Positions 23,608-31,370 of a stretch of 64,000 nt of DNA are shown piece after piece. The notes under the pieces are model-generated. The model was not told where the DNA came from and did no database searches. It was given only the letters and a program-made list of their open reading frames with translations. Source of the DNA: Desulfobulbaceae bacterium (lineage in GTDB: Bacteria > Bacteroidota > Ignavibacteria > Kapaibacteriales > UBA2268). Positions within the stretch are counted from its first letter, which is position 1. Every line of letters starts with the position of its first letter. The position numbers and the translations under genes are program-made. The stretch lies in contig JAGXRP010000044.1 in assembly GCA_018335795.1 (NCBI GenBank), positions 1-64,000 on the forward strand. Direction: 5' to 3'.

Positions 23608-24916
23608 CTCTTACTAATGGATAGTGCATTTTTTTGAGCCAATTTTTGATTTGAATCACGGTTCTAGTATTGTGAGTCGAAAGTCGTAGAAATTCTTGAA
23701 AATCAATTGCAGCTTTTTCATTAATTCCTTCAAGTTTGAATGCAATACCACGATTGAGATATCCGACGGCATTGTCTTTGTTGAGTTCAATAGCAAGCGT
23801 GAAATCTTCGAGTGCTTTTTTGAAAACTTTCATTTTCAAATATGCGTTTCCCCTGCCTACATAAGCCTGAAAAAATTTTGGATTGAGTGTAATTGCACGG
23901 CTAAAATCTTGAATAGCTTCTCGATATTTATTCAAGTATACTGAGCAATTTGCTCTGCCAAAATATGCTGACGTAAGTCCGGGTTGCAATTCGATAGCTT
24001 TATCGAAATCTATAATGGATTCGATAAATTGCTTTAAATAGTAAAGAGCATTTGCTCGGTTGAAATACAAATGTGGGGAACTTGGCTTTAGTTGCAAGGC
24101 TTTGGAGTAATCCTTTACAGCTTTTTCGTAATCTTTCATCCAAAAATGTGCTATTCCGCGATTATTATATGCATCAGCATTATTTGGTGCCAATTCAATC
24201 ACTTTGTCGAATTCAATCACAGCAAGAGTGAAATTTTTAGTTTTGTTATATATCAAACCTCTGTAATTATATGCCAAAAATGAATCCGGATTTAATTTTA
24301 CTGCCATAGCAAAATCATCTAAGGCTGATTTGTATCGTTGAATATGCGAATTTGCAAGCCCGCGAGCCACCAGTGTTTTTTCTTGCTTTGGGTCTATAGT
24401 CAAAGCCGAAGTATAATTTTTGACCGCATTTTCGTAATCTTTTTTGTCGAAATATATGTTGCCTCTGTTCAAATATGCAGGCATATAGCCCGGATTGAGT
24501 TCAAGAGCTAAATTGAGGTCTTCGAGAGCTTCGTCAATATCCTTGAGCTTTAATTTGCACATTCCACGTTTATAATAAGCAAAGGAAAAATCAGCATTAA
24601 GTTCGAGGGCTGTCGAAAAATCTTCAATTGCACTTTTATAATGGTGAAGATTGAACTTTACAGACCCGCGTTTGAAGTATGCAAATGAAAAACTTGGGTT
24701 GAGCATTACTGCATTATTGAAATCTTCGAGCGCATCATTGAACATATCAAGTTGGACTAACACCGAGCCACGCTTGAAGTATGCAAATGATGCACGGGGA
24801 TTGCTTGTGATAGCACGAGTATAACATTCCACAGCCTTATCAAAGACCTGATTTTTGGCATAATCGTCTCCCTTGGCAACCCAATCTTCAATTTCCTGTA
24901 TGTTTTCTTCGCTCAT
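23600..24916 (-). CDS. TPR-repeat protein
   Basis: 438 residues made almost wholly of ~34-residue tetratricopeptide units, roughly twelve, with the W-LG-Y-A-F-A-P pattern in forms such as YFKRGSVLVQLDMFNDALED, AYNNRGIAHFWMKDYEKAVK and AYFGRANCSVYLNKYREAIQ. The repeats are very regular, with the NP or DP turn at each end, and the protein has no signal peptide, so it is cytoplasmic. It should form a superhelix for protein-protein contacts. Partners are unknown. Convergent with the carboxypeptidase gene, 8-bp overlap of the coding ends. Confidence 0.9.
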   Translation of the reverse strand: MSEENIQEIEDWVAKGDDYAKNQVFDKAVECYTRAITSNPRASFAYFKRGSVLVQLDMFNDALEDFNNAVMLNPSFSFAYFKRGSVKFNLHHYKSAIEDFSTALELNADFSFAYYKRGMCKLKLKDIDEALEDLNLALELNPGYMPAYLNRGNIYFDKKDYENAVKNYTSALTIDPKQEKTLVARGLANSHIQRYKSALDDFAMAVKLNPDSFLAYNYRGLIYNKTKNFTLAVIEFDKVIELAPNNADAYNNRGIAHFWMKDYEKAVKDYSKALQLKPSSPHLYFNRANALYYLKQFIESIIDFDKAIELQPGLTSAYFGRANCSVYLNKYREAIQDFSRAITLNPKFFQAYVGRGNAYLKMKVFKKALEDFTLAIELNKDNAVGYLNRGIAFKLEGINEKAAIDFQEFLRLSTHNTRTVIQIKNWLKKMHYPLVRAK

Positions 24917-24944
24917 TTCAAATAATATTTTGCTAAATTTTAAA

Positions 24945-24952
24945 CAAATATA
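24945..24952 (-). promoter_or_regulatory. Possible -7 box (TATATTTG) of the TPR gene
   Basis: Exact TAnnTTTG on the minus strand 29 bp before the start; no TTTG at the expected 19-bp spacing. Confidence 0.35.
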
Positions 24953-25034
24953 ACAAATATTAAACCAAATTATCGGAATTTCAATTGTATATCGTAAATT
25001 TACAAATTAGGAAATTAATCTTTTGGAAAAAATT

Positions 25035-26039
25035 ATGCACGGTGAAAACGAAAGAGAATTATTGCGAAAGGTTCATGCCTATCTATCAAATCCCTCGCAA
25101 GTATTTACGACGCAATCAAATAATCGCTTGCAAATACTATCTCCCGGGAAGATGAATTTGTACGATGGTCCCGACCTTAAAAACATTGCAATGTTGCTAA
25201 ACGGTTACGTAATAGTCGGAGACGCCGAATTTCACAGATGCTCATCAGATTGGCTGCGTCACGCTCATTCCACAAATATCGAATATGATGACGTTGTGAT
25301 TCATATTGTGTTCAAAGACGATATGCCGATAACAAGAGATTTTGAAACTTTAGTTATTGATGAAAGTCAACTAAAGGTCTTGCCACCAATAGAAAAGCGA
25401 ACGGAAATAGATATTGCAAATGACATCGAAGAATTGCAGAATTATGCTCTGATTCGATTGCTCCGTATGACGGCTAATGCCAAAAAGCTGTTCAATAACG
25501 CTAATTTAAGAGAAGGCTTTCATTCCAATTTAGCTGATTTTCTGAAGAGATACTCCTCTAAACGCCGTCGCCCGGCTTATGATGAAATTCGTTTGAAAGA
25601 AATTTTGGAAAGTTTGACAAATTCGGAAATGATTGATTTTTTGAAATTTCTCGAAATCAAGGAAACAGTCTCGATTCCGGATACCATGCATGGATTTATC
25701 AAAAAGAGAATTGCAAATGAAGGTGCGCATTTGAGGCGTGAAATTGTCTTGAATTGCTTACTGCCGGCTGCATTGAGCATTGCAGATGATAATTCACGCG
25801 TAAGTCTTTTTTCGTGGTTTTGGTCAACTTCAGCGTTGAATTCCTACGGCATTTTGAAAAAGAGATTCCCGAATATTCCTCAAAATTTTCTTTGGCAACA
25901 ACAAGGAATGCTGGAATATATCAAGGAAAACGGCAGACAACCTGACTATATTTCCGAAACTGCAAATACTTATGGTTTTGCTGAAATTCTGAGCTTTTAC
26001 AAATTAGGACGATTGCCCTTAGAATTTTTTGAAGATTAG
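25035..26039 (+). CDS. DUF2851 family protein
   Basis: 334 residues from ATG 25035 (TTG 25023 is in frame; GGAAA lies at 25025-25029). The conserved pattern LSPGKMNLYDGPDLKNIAML, then GDAEFHRCSSDWLRHAH and YDDVVIHIVFKDD, is that of DUF2851, a family widespread in Bacteroidota and relatives and of unknown function. The GDxEhH..SSDW..H.H portion recalls a metal or nuclease site, but no activity is established as far as I know. No signal peptide, so cytoplasmic. Confidence 0.88.
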   Translation: MHGENERELLRKVHAYLSNPSQVFTTQSNNRLQILSPGKMNLYDGPDLKNIAMLLNGYVIVGDAEFHRCSSDWLRHAHSTNIEYDDVVIHIVFKDDMPITRDFETLVIDESQLKVLPPIEKRTEIDIANDIEELQNYALIRLLRMTANAKKLFNNANLREGFHSNLADFLKRYSSKRRRPAYDEIRLKEILESLTNSEMIDFLKFLEIKETVSIPDTMHGFIKKRIANEGAHLRREIVLNCLLPAALSIADDNSRVSLFSWFWSTSALNSYGILKKRFPNIPQNFLWQQQGMLEYIKENGRQPDYISETANTYGFAEILSFYKLGRLPLEFFED

Positions 26040-26069
26040 AATTTTGTAGCATTATTCTGCTATTTTTGC

Positions 26070-27347
26070 ATGAAAAAAATGATGAAAAGCATGAACAGAG
26101 AAAAAATCACAGGCATACTAAAGACAATCGGTCCCGGGATATTGTTTGCAGGAGCAGCAATCGGTGGTTCGCATCTTGTACAATCTACTCGCGCAGGAGC
26201 CGATTACGGGTTTACATTGCTTTGGATTGTTGTGATGGCAAATCTATTCAAATATCCCTTTTTTGAATTCAGCTACAGATATACAGCTTCTACAGGCAGA
26301 AGTTTGCTCGAAGGTTATAATGACATGGGCAGATGGATTTTGGTGGCTTTTGCCATTCTTTCCGTAATTACAGGCATTATCAATCTTGCTGCACTTGCAT
26401 TAGTAAGTGCAGGTCTTGCCGGATATATTTTCGGTGGCGGAGTTGACCCATTAATGATGAGTATCGGATTGGTGATTTTGTGCTTTTTGCTGTTAGTAAT
26501 CGGCAAATTTCCTACTCTCGATAAATTGATGAAAATTATGGTTTTTCTGCTCGGGGTTTGCACTTTCGTAGCGTTTTTAATGGCTGTTGACAGAGGGCAA
26601 AATATCCCTACCGATTTCACTCCTATAGATTTATATACAAAAGGCGGAATAATTTTCGTGATTGCATTGATGGGATGGATGCCTGCACCAATTGAACTAT
26701 CTGCATGGACATCGCTCTGGACATTGAGCAGAAGCAAACAAAAAAAGCATATCCCAACATTGAAAGAGTCGCTTATTGATTTTCATATCGGCTACATCGG
26801 TACTACATTATTGGCTATTTTCTTCCTGACTCTCGGTGCTACTTTGATGTACGGTACGGGAATTCAATTCTCTAACTCGGGTGCAGTCTTTTCCCAACAA
26901 CTCATAAATCTCTACACCGAATTATTCGGTTCATGGAGCGCTATAATAATCGCTCCTGCTGCATTTATCACTATGTTTAGTTCATTATTGACAGTAATGG
27001 ACGGCTATCCGCGAGCTATCACAGGCAGTTTGTTTCTGATGAGCAAACGAGCCAACCAATTGAAGCTGAATGTTTATTTTGCAATCATGATTACAATTAG
27101 TATATCAGGACTTATTCTTGTCAGTTTTCTTGCTAAGAATATGAAACTGATGATGGATGTGGCAACGATTGTTTCATTTCTAGCTGCACCGATTTTAGCA
27201 TATTTCAACTATAAAGTCGTTACAACCAAGTATTTCCCCGAAAGTGGCAAACCACCACTATGGCTAAAAACACTTGCAATTGCAGGTATTGTTTTTTTGA
27301 CCGGATTCGGCTTAATATATTTGTGGACATTATTCTTTTTAGACTAA
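26070..27347 (+). CDS. Nramp-family transporter homologue with altered ion-binding motifs
   Basis: 425 residues with about 11 membrane helices. The family is recognisable from GPGILFAGAAIGGSHLVQST, RAGADYGFTLLW and the GWMPAPIELSAWTSLW region. However, the canonical helix-1 motif DPGN is GGSH here, and the helix-6 MPH is replaced by MPAPIE. The DPGN Asp/Asn and the Met coordinate Mn/Fe in classical Nramps, so the substrate probably differs. ATG 26070 is used; ATG 26082 and 26091 are alternatives. It overlaps the end of murA by 9 bp in the convergent orientation. Confidence 0.82.
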   Translation: MKKMMKSMNREKITGILKTIGPGILFAGAAIGGSHLVQSTRAGADYGFTLLWIVVMANLFKYPFFEFSYRYTASTGRSLLEGYNDMGRWILVAFAILSVITGIINLAALALVSAGLAGYIFGGGVDPLMMSIGLVILCFLLLVIGKFPTLDKLMKIMVFLLGVCTFVAFLMAVDRGQNIPTDFTPIDLYTKGGIIFVIALMGWMPAPIELSAWTSLWTLSRSKQKKHIPTLKESLIDFHIGYIGTTLLAIFFLTLGATLMYGTGIQFSNSGAVFSQQLINLYTELFGSWSAIIIAPAAFITMFSSLLTVMDGYPRAITGSLFLMSKRANQLKLNVYFAIMITISISGLILVSFLAKNMKLMMDVATIVSFLAAPILAYFNYKVVTTKYFPESGKPPLWLKTLAIAGIVFLTGFGLIYLWTLFFLD

Positions 27348-28604
27348 TTCTGTCTGATGACGTTCAATTACTGCACCCAGCTTTTTGAGCTTTTGTTCGA
27401 TATTATCGTAGCCTCTGTCCAAATGATAGATTCTAAGAACTTCCGTTGTACCTTTGGAGACAAGTGCAGCTAATATCAATGATGCACTACCCCGCAAATC
27501 TGAACTCATTACAGTAGCACCTGATAGCTTTTCGCCTCCTGTTATAATCGCTGCATTATCAACAATGTCAATCTTAGCACCCAATCGAATTAACTCGGGG
27601 ACATGTTTGAATCTGTCTTGGTAGATATTGTCAGTCACTTTTGAAGTTCCTTCGGCTGTCAACATATACGCGGTCCATTGTGCTTGAATATCGGTAGGAA
27701 TGCCCGGATATACTGCTGTGACCAAATCAACCGGTTTGGGAGGAGCATCTGCACGGAGGAAGATTTTATTTGAATTTATATCAATTTCGCAACCGGTCTC
27801 TTCTAATTTTGAGATTACAGATGTCAGATGATATGGATTGACATTTTCAAGTTGAATTTCGCCCATTGTCATGGCAGCAGCAATCAAATATGTAGCAGCT
27901 TCGATACGGTCAGGAATAGTTTCTTCATTTACAGGTTGGAGTTCGTCCACACCTTCGATTATCAATTCCGTTGTACCGATGCCGTCAATTTTTGCACCCA
28001 TTTTTGTTAGCATTTTTGCTAATGCCGTGATTTCGGGTTCAATGGCGCAATTTGTAAGTACAGAAGTGCCCTTTGCAAGAGTCGCTGCCATCAATACATT
28101 TCCAGTAGCCCCGACGCTTGATATATCAAAATGGAATTTGCAGCCCTGCAATCTGCCCTTGCTTTTTGCTATTACATAGCCTTGGTCTAAAGTGATTTCC
28201 GCTCCTAATTTTTCGATGCCTTTAATATGCAAATCAACAGGACGAGGACCCCATGCACAACCGCCCGGCAAGGATACTTTTGCTTCTCCGTATCGCGCTA
28301 CAAGTGGACCGAGAACGTAAAATGATGCTCTCATTTTCTTGACATGCTCGTATGGAGCTACTAATTGGGTTATTTCGCGAGCATCAATGAAAAGTTCGCT
28401 GTTATTCAGTTCGCAAAATACTCCAAGCGCCCCCATAAGACGAGTCATCGTCCAAACATCTTTCAAATCCGGTGTGTTCGAGATATTATAAATGCCGGGT
28501 GCTAACAAAGTTGCAGGTATCAAAGCCAAAGCTCCATTTTTGGCACCGGCAATTTTTACCGAACCTTTTAATTTTTTGCCACCTTCTATTACAAATTTAT
28601 CCAT
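27339..28604 (-). CDS. murA: UDP-N-acetylglucosamine 1-carboxyvinyltransferase
   Basis: 421 residues, normal length. MurA hallmarks: IAGAKNGALALI (Lys22, Asn23), MRASFYVLGPLVARYGEAKV, and the active-site loop LPGGCAWGPRPVDLHI with Cys116, so the enzyme should be sensitive to fosfomycin in principle. It catalyses the first committed step of peptidoglycan synthesis from UDP-GlcNAc and PEP in the cytoplasm. Single gene with a candidate Bacteroidota-type -7 box 30 bp upstream. Confidence 0.97.
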   Translation of the reverse strand: MDKFVIEGGKKLKGSVKIAGAKNGALALIPATLLAPGIYNISNTPDLKDVWTMTRLMGALGVFCELNNSELFIDAREITQLVAPYEHVKKMRASFYVLGPLVARYGEAKVSLPGGCAWGPRPVDLHIKGIEKLGAEITLDQGYVIAKSKGRLQGCKFHFDISSVGATGNVLMAATLAKGTSVLTNCAIEPEITALAKMLTKMGAKIDGIGTTELIIEGVDELQPVNEETIPDRIEAATYLIAAAMTMGEIQLENVNPYHLTSVISKLEETGCEIDINSNKIFLRADAPPKPVDLVTAVYPGIPTDIQAQWTAYMLTAEGTSKVTDNIYQDRFKHVPELIRLGAKIDIVDNAAIITGGEKLSGATVMSSDLRGSASLILAALVSKGTTEVLRIYHLDRGYDNIEQKLKKLGAVIERHQTELV

Positions 28605-28633
28605 TTTGCTTCAATTTGTTTATGAATTATTAG

Positions 28634-28641
28634 CAAAAGTA
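28634..28641 (-). promoter_or_regulatory. Possible -7 box (TACTTTTG) of murA
   Basis: Exact TAnnTTTG on the minus strand, 30 bp before the murA start; the -33 TTTG is not at the expected place. Confidence 0.4.
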
Positions 28642-28694
28642 ACGATTACTGACATAATTTGATGTTTTTGCTTTTTAGATTATAAACAAATACT

Positions 28695-28702
28695 TATATT
28701 TG
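28695..28702 (+). promoter_or_regulatory. Possible -7 box (TATATTTG) of the PAS-protein gene
   Basis: Exact TAnnTTTG; TTTT (one mismatch to TTTG) lies 19 bp upstream at 28672-28675. GAGG at 28715-28718 then precedes ATG 28727. Confidence 0.5.
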
Positions 28703-28726
28703 ATATTAAATTAATGAGGTTTCAAA

Positions 28727-31342
28727 ATGGCTAAGCAAAATATAAAATCGGCTCATGAAGTTACTCCCAAAAAGGAGACTCATTCAGAAACTATGTTTAT
28801 GAATTTGGCGGAGCAACTTTCTACTGCCGTCATTGTCATCACCAAGGAAATGAAGATAGCCTTTGCGAACAAAGCTGCCAAAAAATATCTGAAGACAAAA
28901 TTCCCCAAAGGGTTCAAAATTCAGCATGATTATTCGGGCGATTTCGATAAAAACGAAATCATGAGACTATTCAAAATTGACAGCAAGATGCATTTCAGTT
29001 GCCAATCAATAAGTTGGGAAAATGAGGACAGCCTTTTGCTAATCTTATCAGTTGACTCCAAATCCGATATTGAGACTTCTCCTGCAGGAAATAATTTGGG
29101 CTTTTTGTACCACTACGCTTTCGATATTTCAACAGCTAAGATTACTGATGGTAGCGATGAATTTAACCATTTGACCGAATTTAGCACAGGTGATGATTTG
29201 GCGGCTCTCATCCACCCCGATGATTACAAGGATTTCCTGAAGAGAGTCAAATCGCTCAAACAATCCGATAATACAACCCTCATTGTTGCTGACCATAGAA
29301 TCATCAGCAAAAGCAACAAAGTCTATTATGTAAGGAATAGGCTGACAATAGAATCCACCGAGGGGCGTTCCGATGTTGTTCATGCTTATATAACCTTGAT
29401 TTCGGACCTTGTTTTAGAAAACGAATATGCAAGAGCGACAAAAGAATTTTACGAATCGCTCCTGAAATTATCTGTGAATGCATATTTCAAGTATGATTTA
29501 ATCAAAGATACAGTTTATTACAGAAATACTCGTTCCGACAAATCAAGTGATTTGATTAAAAATCGAAAAATTTCGCGCAATACATTGAAAAATTTCATTG
29601 CTTTTGATGATTATCCTTATGTAATTGAGGCTTTCGACAAATATTTGAGCAATCCCAAAGGCATTTTCACAGTTAAGCTAAGGGCATTATTCAAAAATGA
29701 TTGGAAATGGGTTGAAACAAGACTTATAGTAATCGCAAATGATGAATTGGGCAATCCCTCGATGTTGGCTGGCGTCATGATTGATATTGATGATTATTAT
29801 GGTGAGTATGTGAATTTACAAAATAGATGTTCCGCTTTTGATACTTTGATTGAGAATTTAGACCAGGGCTTCATGCGAATTGATGATACGGGAAAAATCA
29901 CGCATTGGAACAAAAGCATTGAAAAGCTGTCAGGTTTAGATGCAGAATTAGCCATTGGAGAGTATATTTGGGATTTGCAAGCCTTTTACTTCAGAGAAAA
30001 CACATCATTTGTAATAGATAAAGATGTGTTTGAATCCGATATCCTGACAAATTTATTAAATAATGGGCCCGAACCCATAAAGTTTGAAACTCGATTTAGA
30101 ACGATTGACGGAATTGACAAAATTGCGGCAAGTACTCAATATAGATTGACAGAGGGCGGCAAACCAACAATTTATTACTTTTTTGAAGATGTAAGTGAAC
30201 AATATCAAACTCCTGAGCAAGACACGAATGAAGTGTCAATGTTGAAAGAGATTTTGAGTTTCACTAATCAAATTATCTACAAGAAGAACCTCGTAAGTGG
30301 CAGATACCTTTACATCAGTCATTATGTAATAAAATTATTGGGATATACCCCCGAAGAGTTCATAAAATTCAGCGACGCTGAAATATTTGCAATGATACAT
30401 CCTGATGATATTAACAATTTTCAAAATTTTCATCTATCGCCTAATTTGCGGAATGATTTCAACGAAACGACTTCTCAGTTGGAATATCGGATAAAAACAA
30501 AATCGGGCAAATATAAGAGCATCAGAGACACTCATACATACATTATTGATAAAGGCAGTAACAAGGCTTTTCTTATTGGACGAATTGAAGACATCGGCGA
30601 ACAAAAACTCCGCCAACAAGAGCAAATCGAAAACACCGAGAAATTCAAGAAATTGCTCGAACACCAAAGCGATTTGTTGATAACAAAGGATGATAGTGGT
30701 GTTGTAAACTATCTCAGTCCTTCATTTTGCGAGTTATTTGGTGTTGATGAATTGGAAATTCTGGGGACAAAGTACGAATATCAAATTCATCCCGATGATA
30801 TCGCCGGACTCAAAGAATCGCTCGATATATTGAATTCTGCCAAACCTTGTAGTGCTAATACAGAGCATAGAGCTTTGACAAAATACGGATGGAGGTGGTT
30901 TTCATGGGCATGCACAAGCTACATCACCAACGATAGAGTTGCCGAAACTCTGTATGTCGGACGCGACATCACTAAGCAAAAGCGAATAGAAGAAGCTCTC
31001 AGACTCTCTGAAAACAAATATCGTAGTATTTTCGAACTTGCTCAAGATGCGATAATAATATTTGAACCGAACGATGAAATCGTGCTTGACGTCAATCACA
31101 AAGCTGAAGAAATGTATGGTTTTGACAAATCACAGTTCATAGGTATGTCGCTTGAGGCGATCTCGACAAATGTAAGTCATGGCAAATCTCAGATTTCGAG
31201 AACATTCCGCAGCAACGAAAAGCACCGATTTGTGACTACTCAAAAACGTTCGGACGGAACAACTTTCAAAGTAGAAATCAATGCCGCAATTATCGAATAC
31301 GACGGAAAATCAGTTGTTATGAGCATTAACCGAGAAATCTAA
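28727..31342 (+). CDS. Multi-PAS domain protein without a recognisable output domain
   Basis: 871 residues. I count about seven PAS or PAS-like domains: ~25-110 (LSTAVIVITKEMKIAFANKA), ~115-240, ~240-370, ~370-490 (ENLDQGFMRIDDTGKITHWN), ~500-625 (IIYKKNLVSGRYLYISHYVI), ~635-745 (LLITKDDSGVVNYLSPSFCE) and ~750-870 (FELAQDAIIIFEPNDEIVLD). Several are followed by PAC-like strands and the HPDD or HPDDI motif. There is no histidine kinase, GGDEF, EAL or receiver domain, and no membrane segment. It ends right after the last PAS. It could be a cytoplasmic sensor that passes its signal by protein contact, or a kinase gene that lost its 3' part. Confidence 0.85.
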   Translation: MAKQNIKSAHEVTPKKETHSETMFMNLAEQLSTAVIVITKEMKIAFANKAAKKYLKTKFPKGFKIQHDYSGDFDKNEIMRLFKIDSKMHFSCQSISWENEDSLLLILSVDSKSDIETSPAGNNLGFLYHYAFDISTAKITDGSDEFNHLTEFSTGDDLAALIHPDDYKDFLKRVKSLKQSDNTTLIVADHRIISKSNKVYYVRNRLTIESTEGRSDVVHAYITLISDLVLENEYARATKEFYESLLKLSVNAYFKYDLIKDTVYYRNTRSDKSSDLIKNRKISRNTLKNFIAFDDYPYVIEAFDKYLSNPKGIFTVKLRALFKNDWKWVETRLIVIANDELGNPSMLAGVMIDIDDYYGEYVNLQNRCSAFDTLIENLDQGFMRIDDTGKITHWNKSIEKLSGLDAELAIGEYIWDLQAFYFRENTSFVIDKDVFESDILTNLLNNGPEPIKFETRFRTIDGIDKIAASTQYRLTEGGKPTIYYFFEDVSEQYQTPEQDTNEVSMLKEILSFTNQIIYKKNLVSGRYLYISHYVIKLLGYTPEEFIKFSDAEIFAMIHPDDINNFQNFHLSPNLRNDFNETTSQLEYRIKTKSGKYKSIRDTHTYIIDKGSNKAFLIGRIEDIGEQKLRQQEQIENTEKFKKLLEHQSDLLITKDDSGVVNYLSPSFCELFGVDELEILGTKYEYQIHPDDIAGLKESLDILNSAKPCSANTEHRALTKYGWRWFSWACTSYITNDRVAETLYVGRDITKQKRIEEALRLSENKYRSIFELAQDAIIIFEPNDEIVLDVNHKAEEMYGFDKSQFIGMSLEAISTNVSHGKSQISRTFRSNEKHRFVTTQKRSDGTTFKVEINAAIIEYDGKSVVMSINREI

Positions 31343-31370
31343 TAGAAATCTTATATGCCAAATTTCAAGT

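Noticed and set aside
26061-26068. TATTTTTG as a promoter -7 box for the Nramp-like gene
   Set aside because: It fits TAnnTTTG, but it would start transcription within the first codons and has no TTTG at the right spacing; chance match in A/T-rich sequence is likely.
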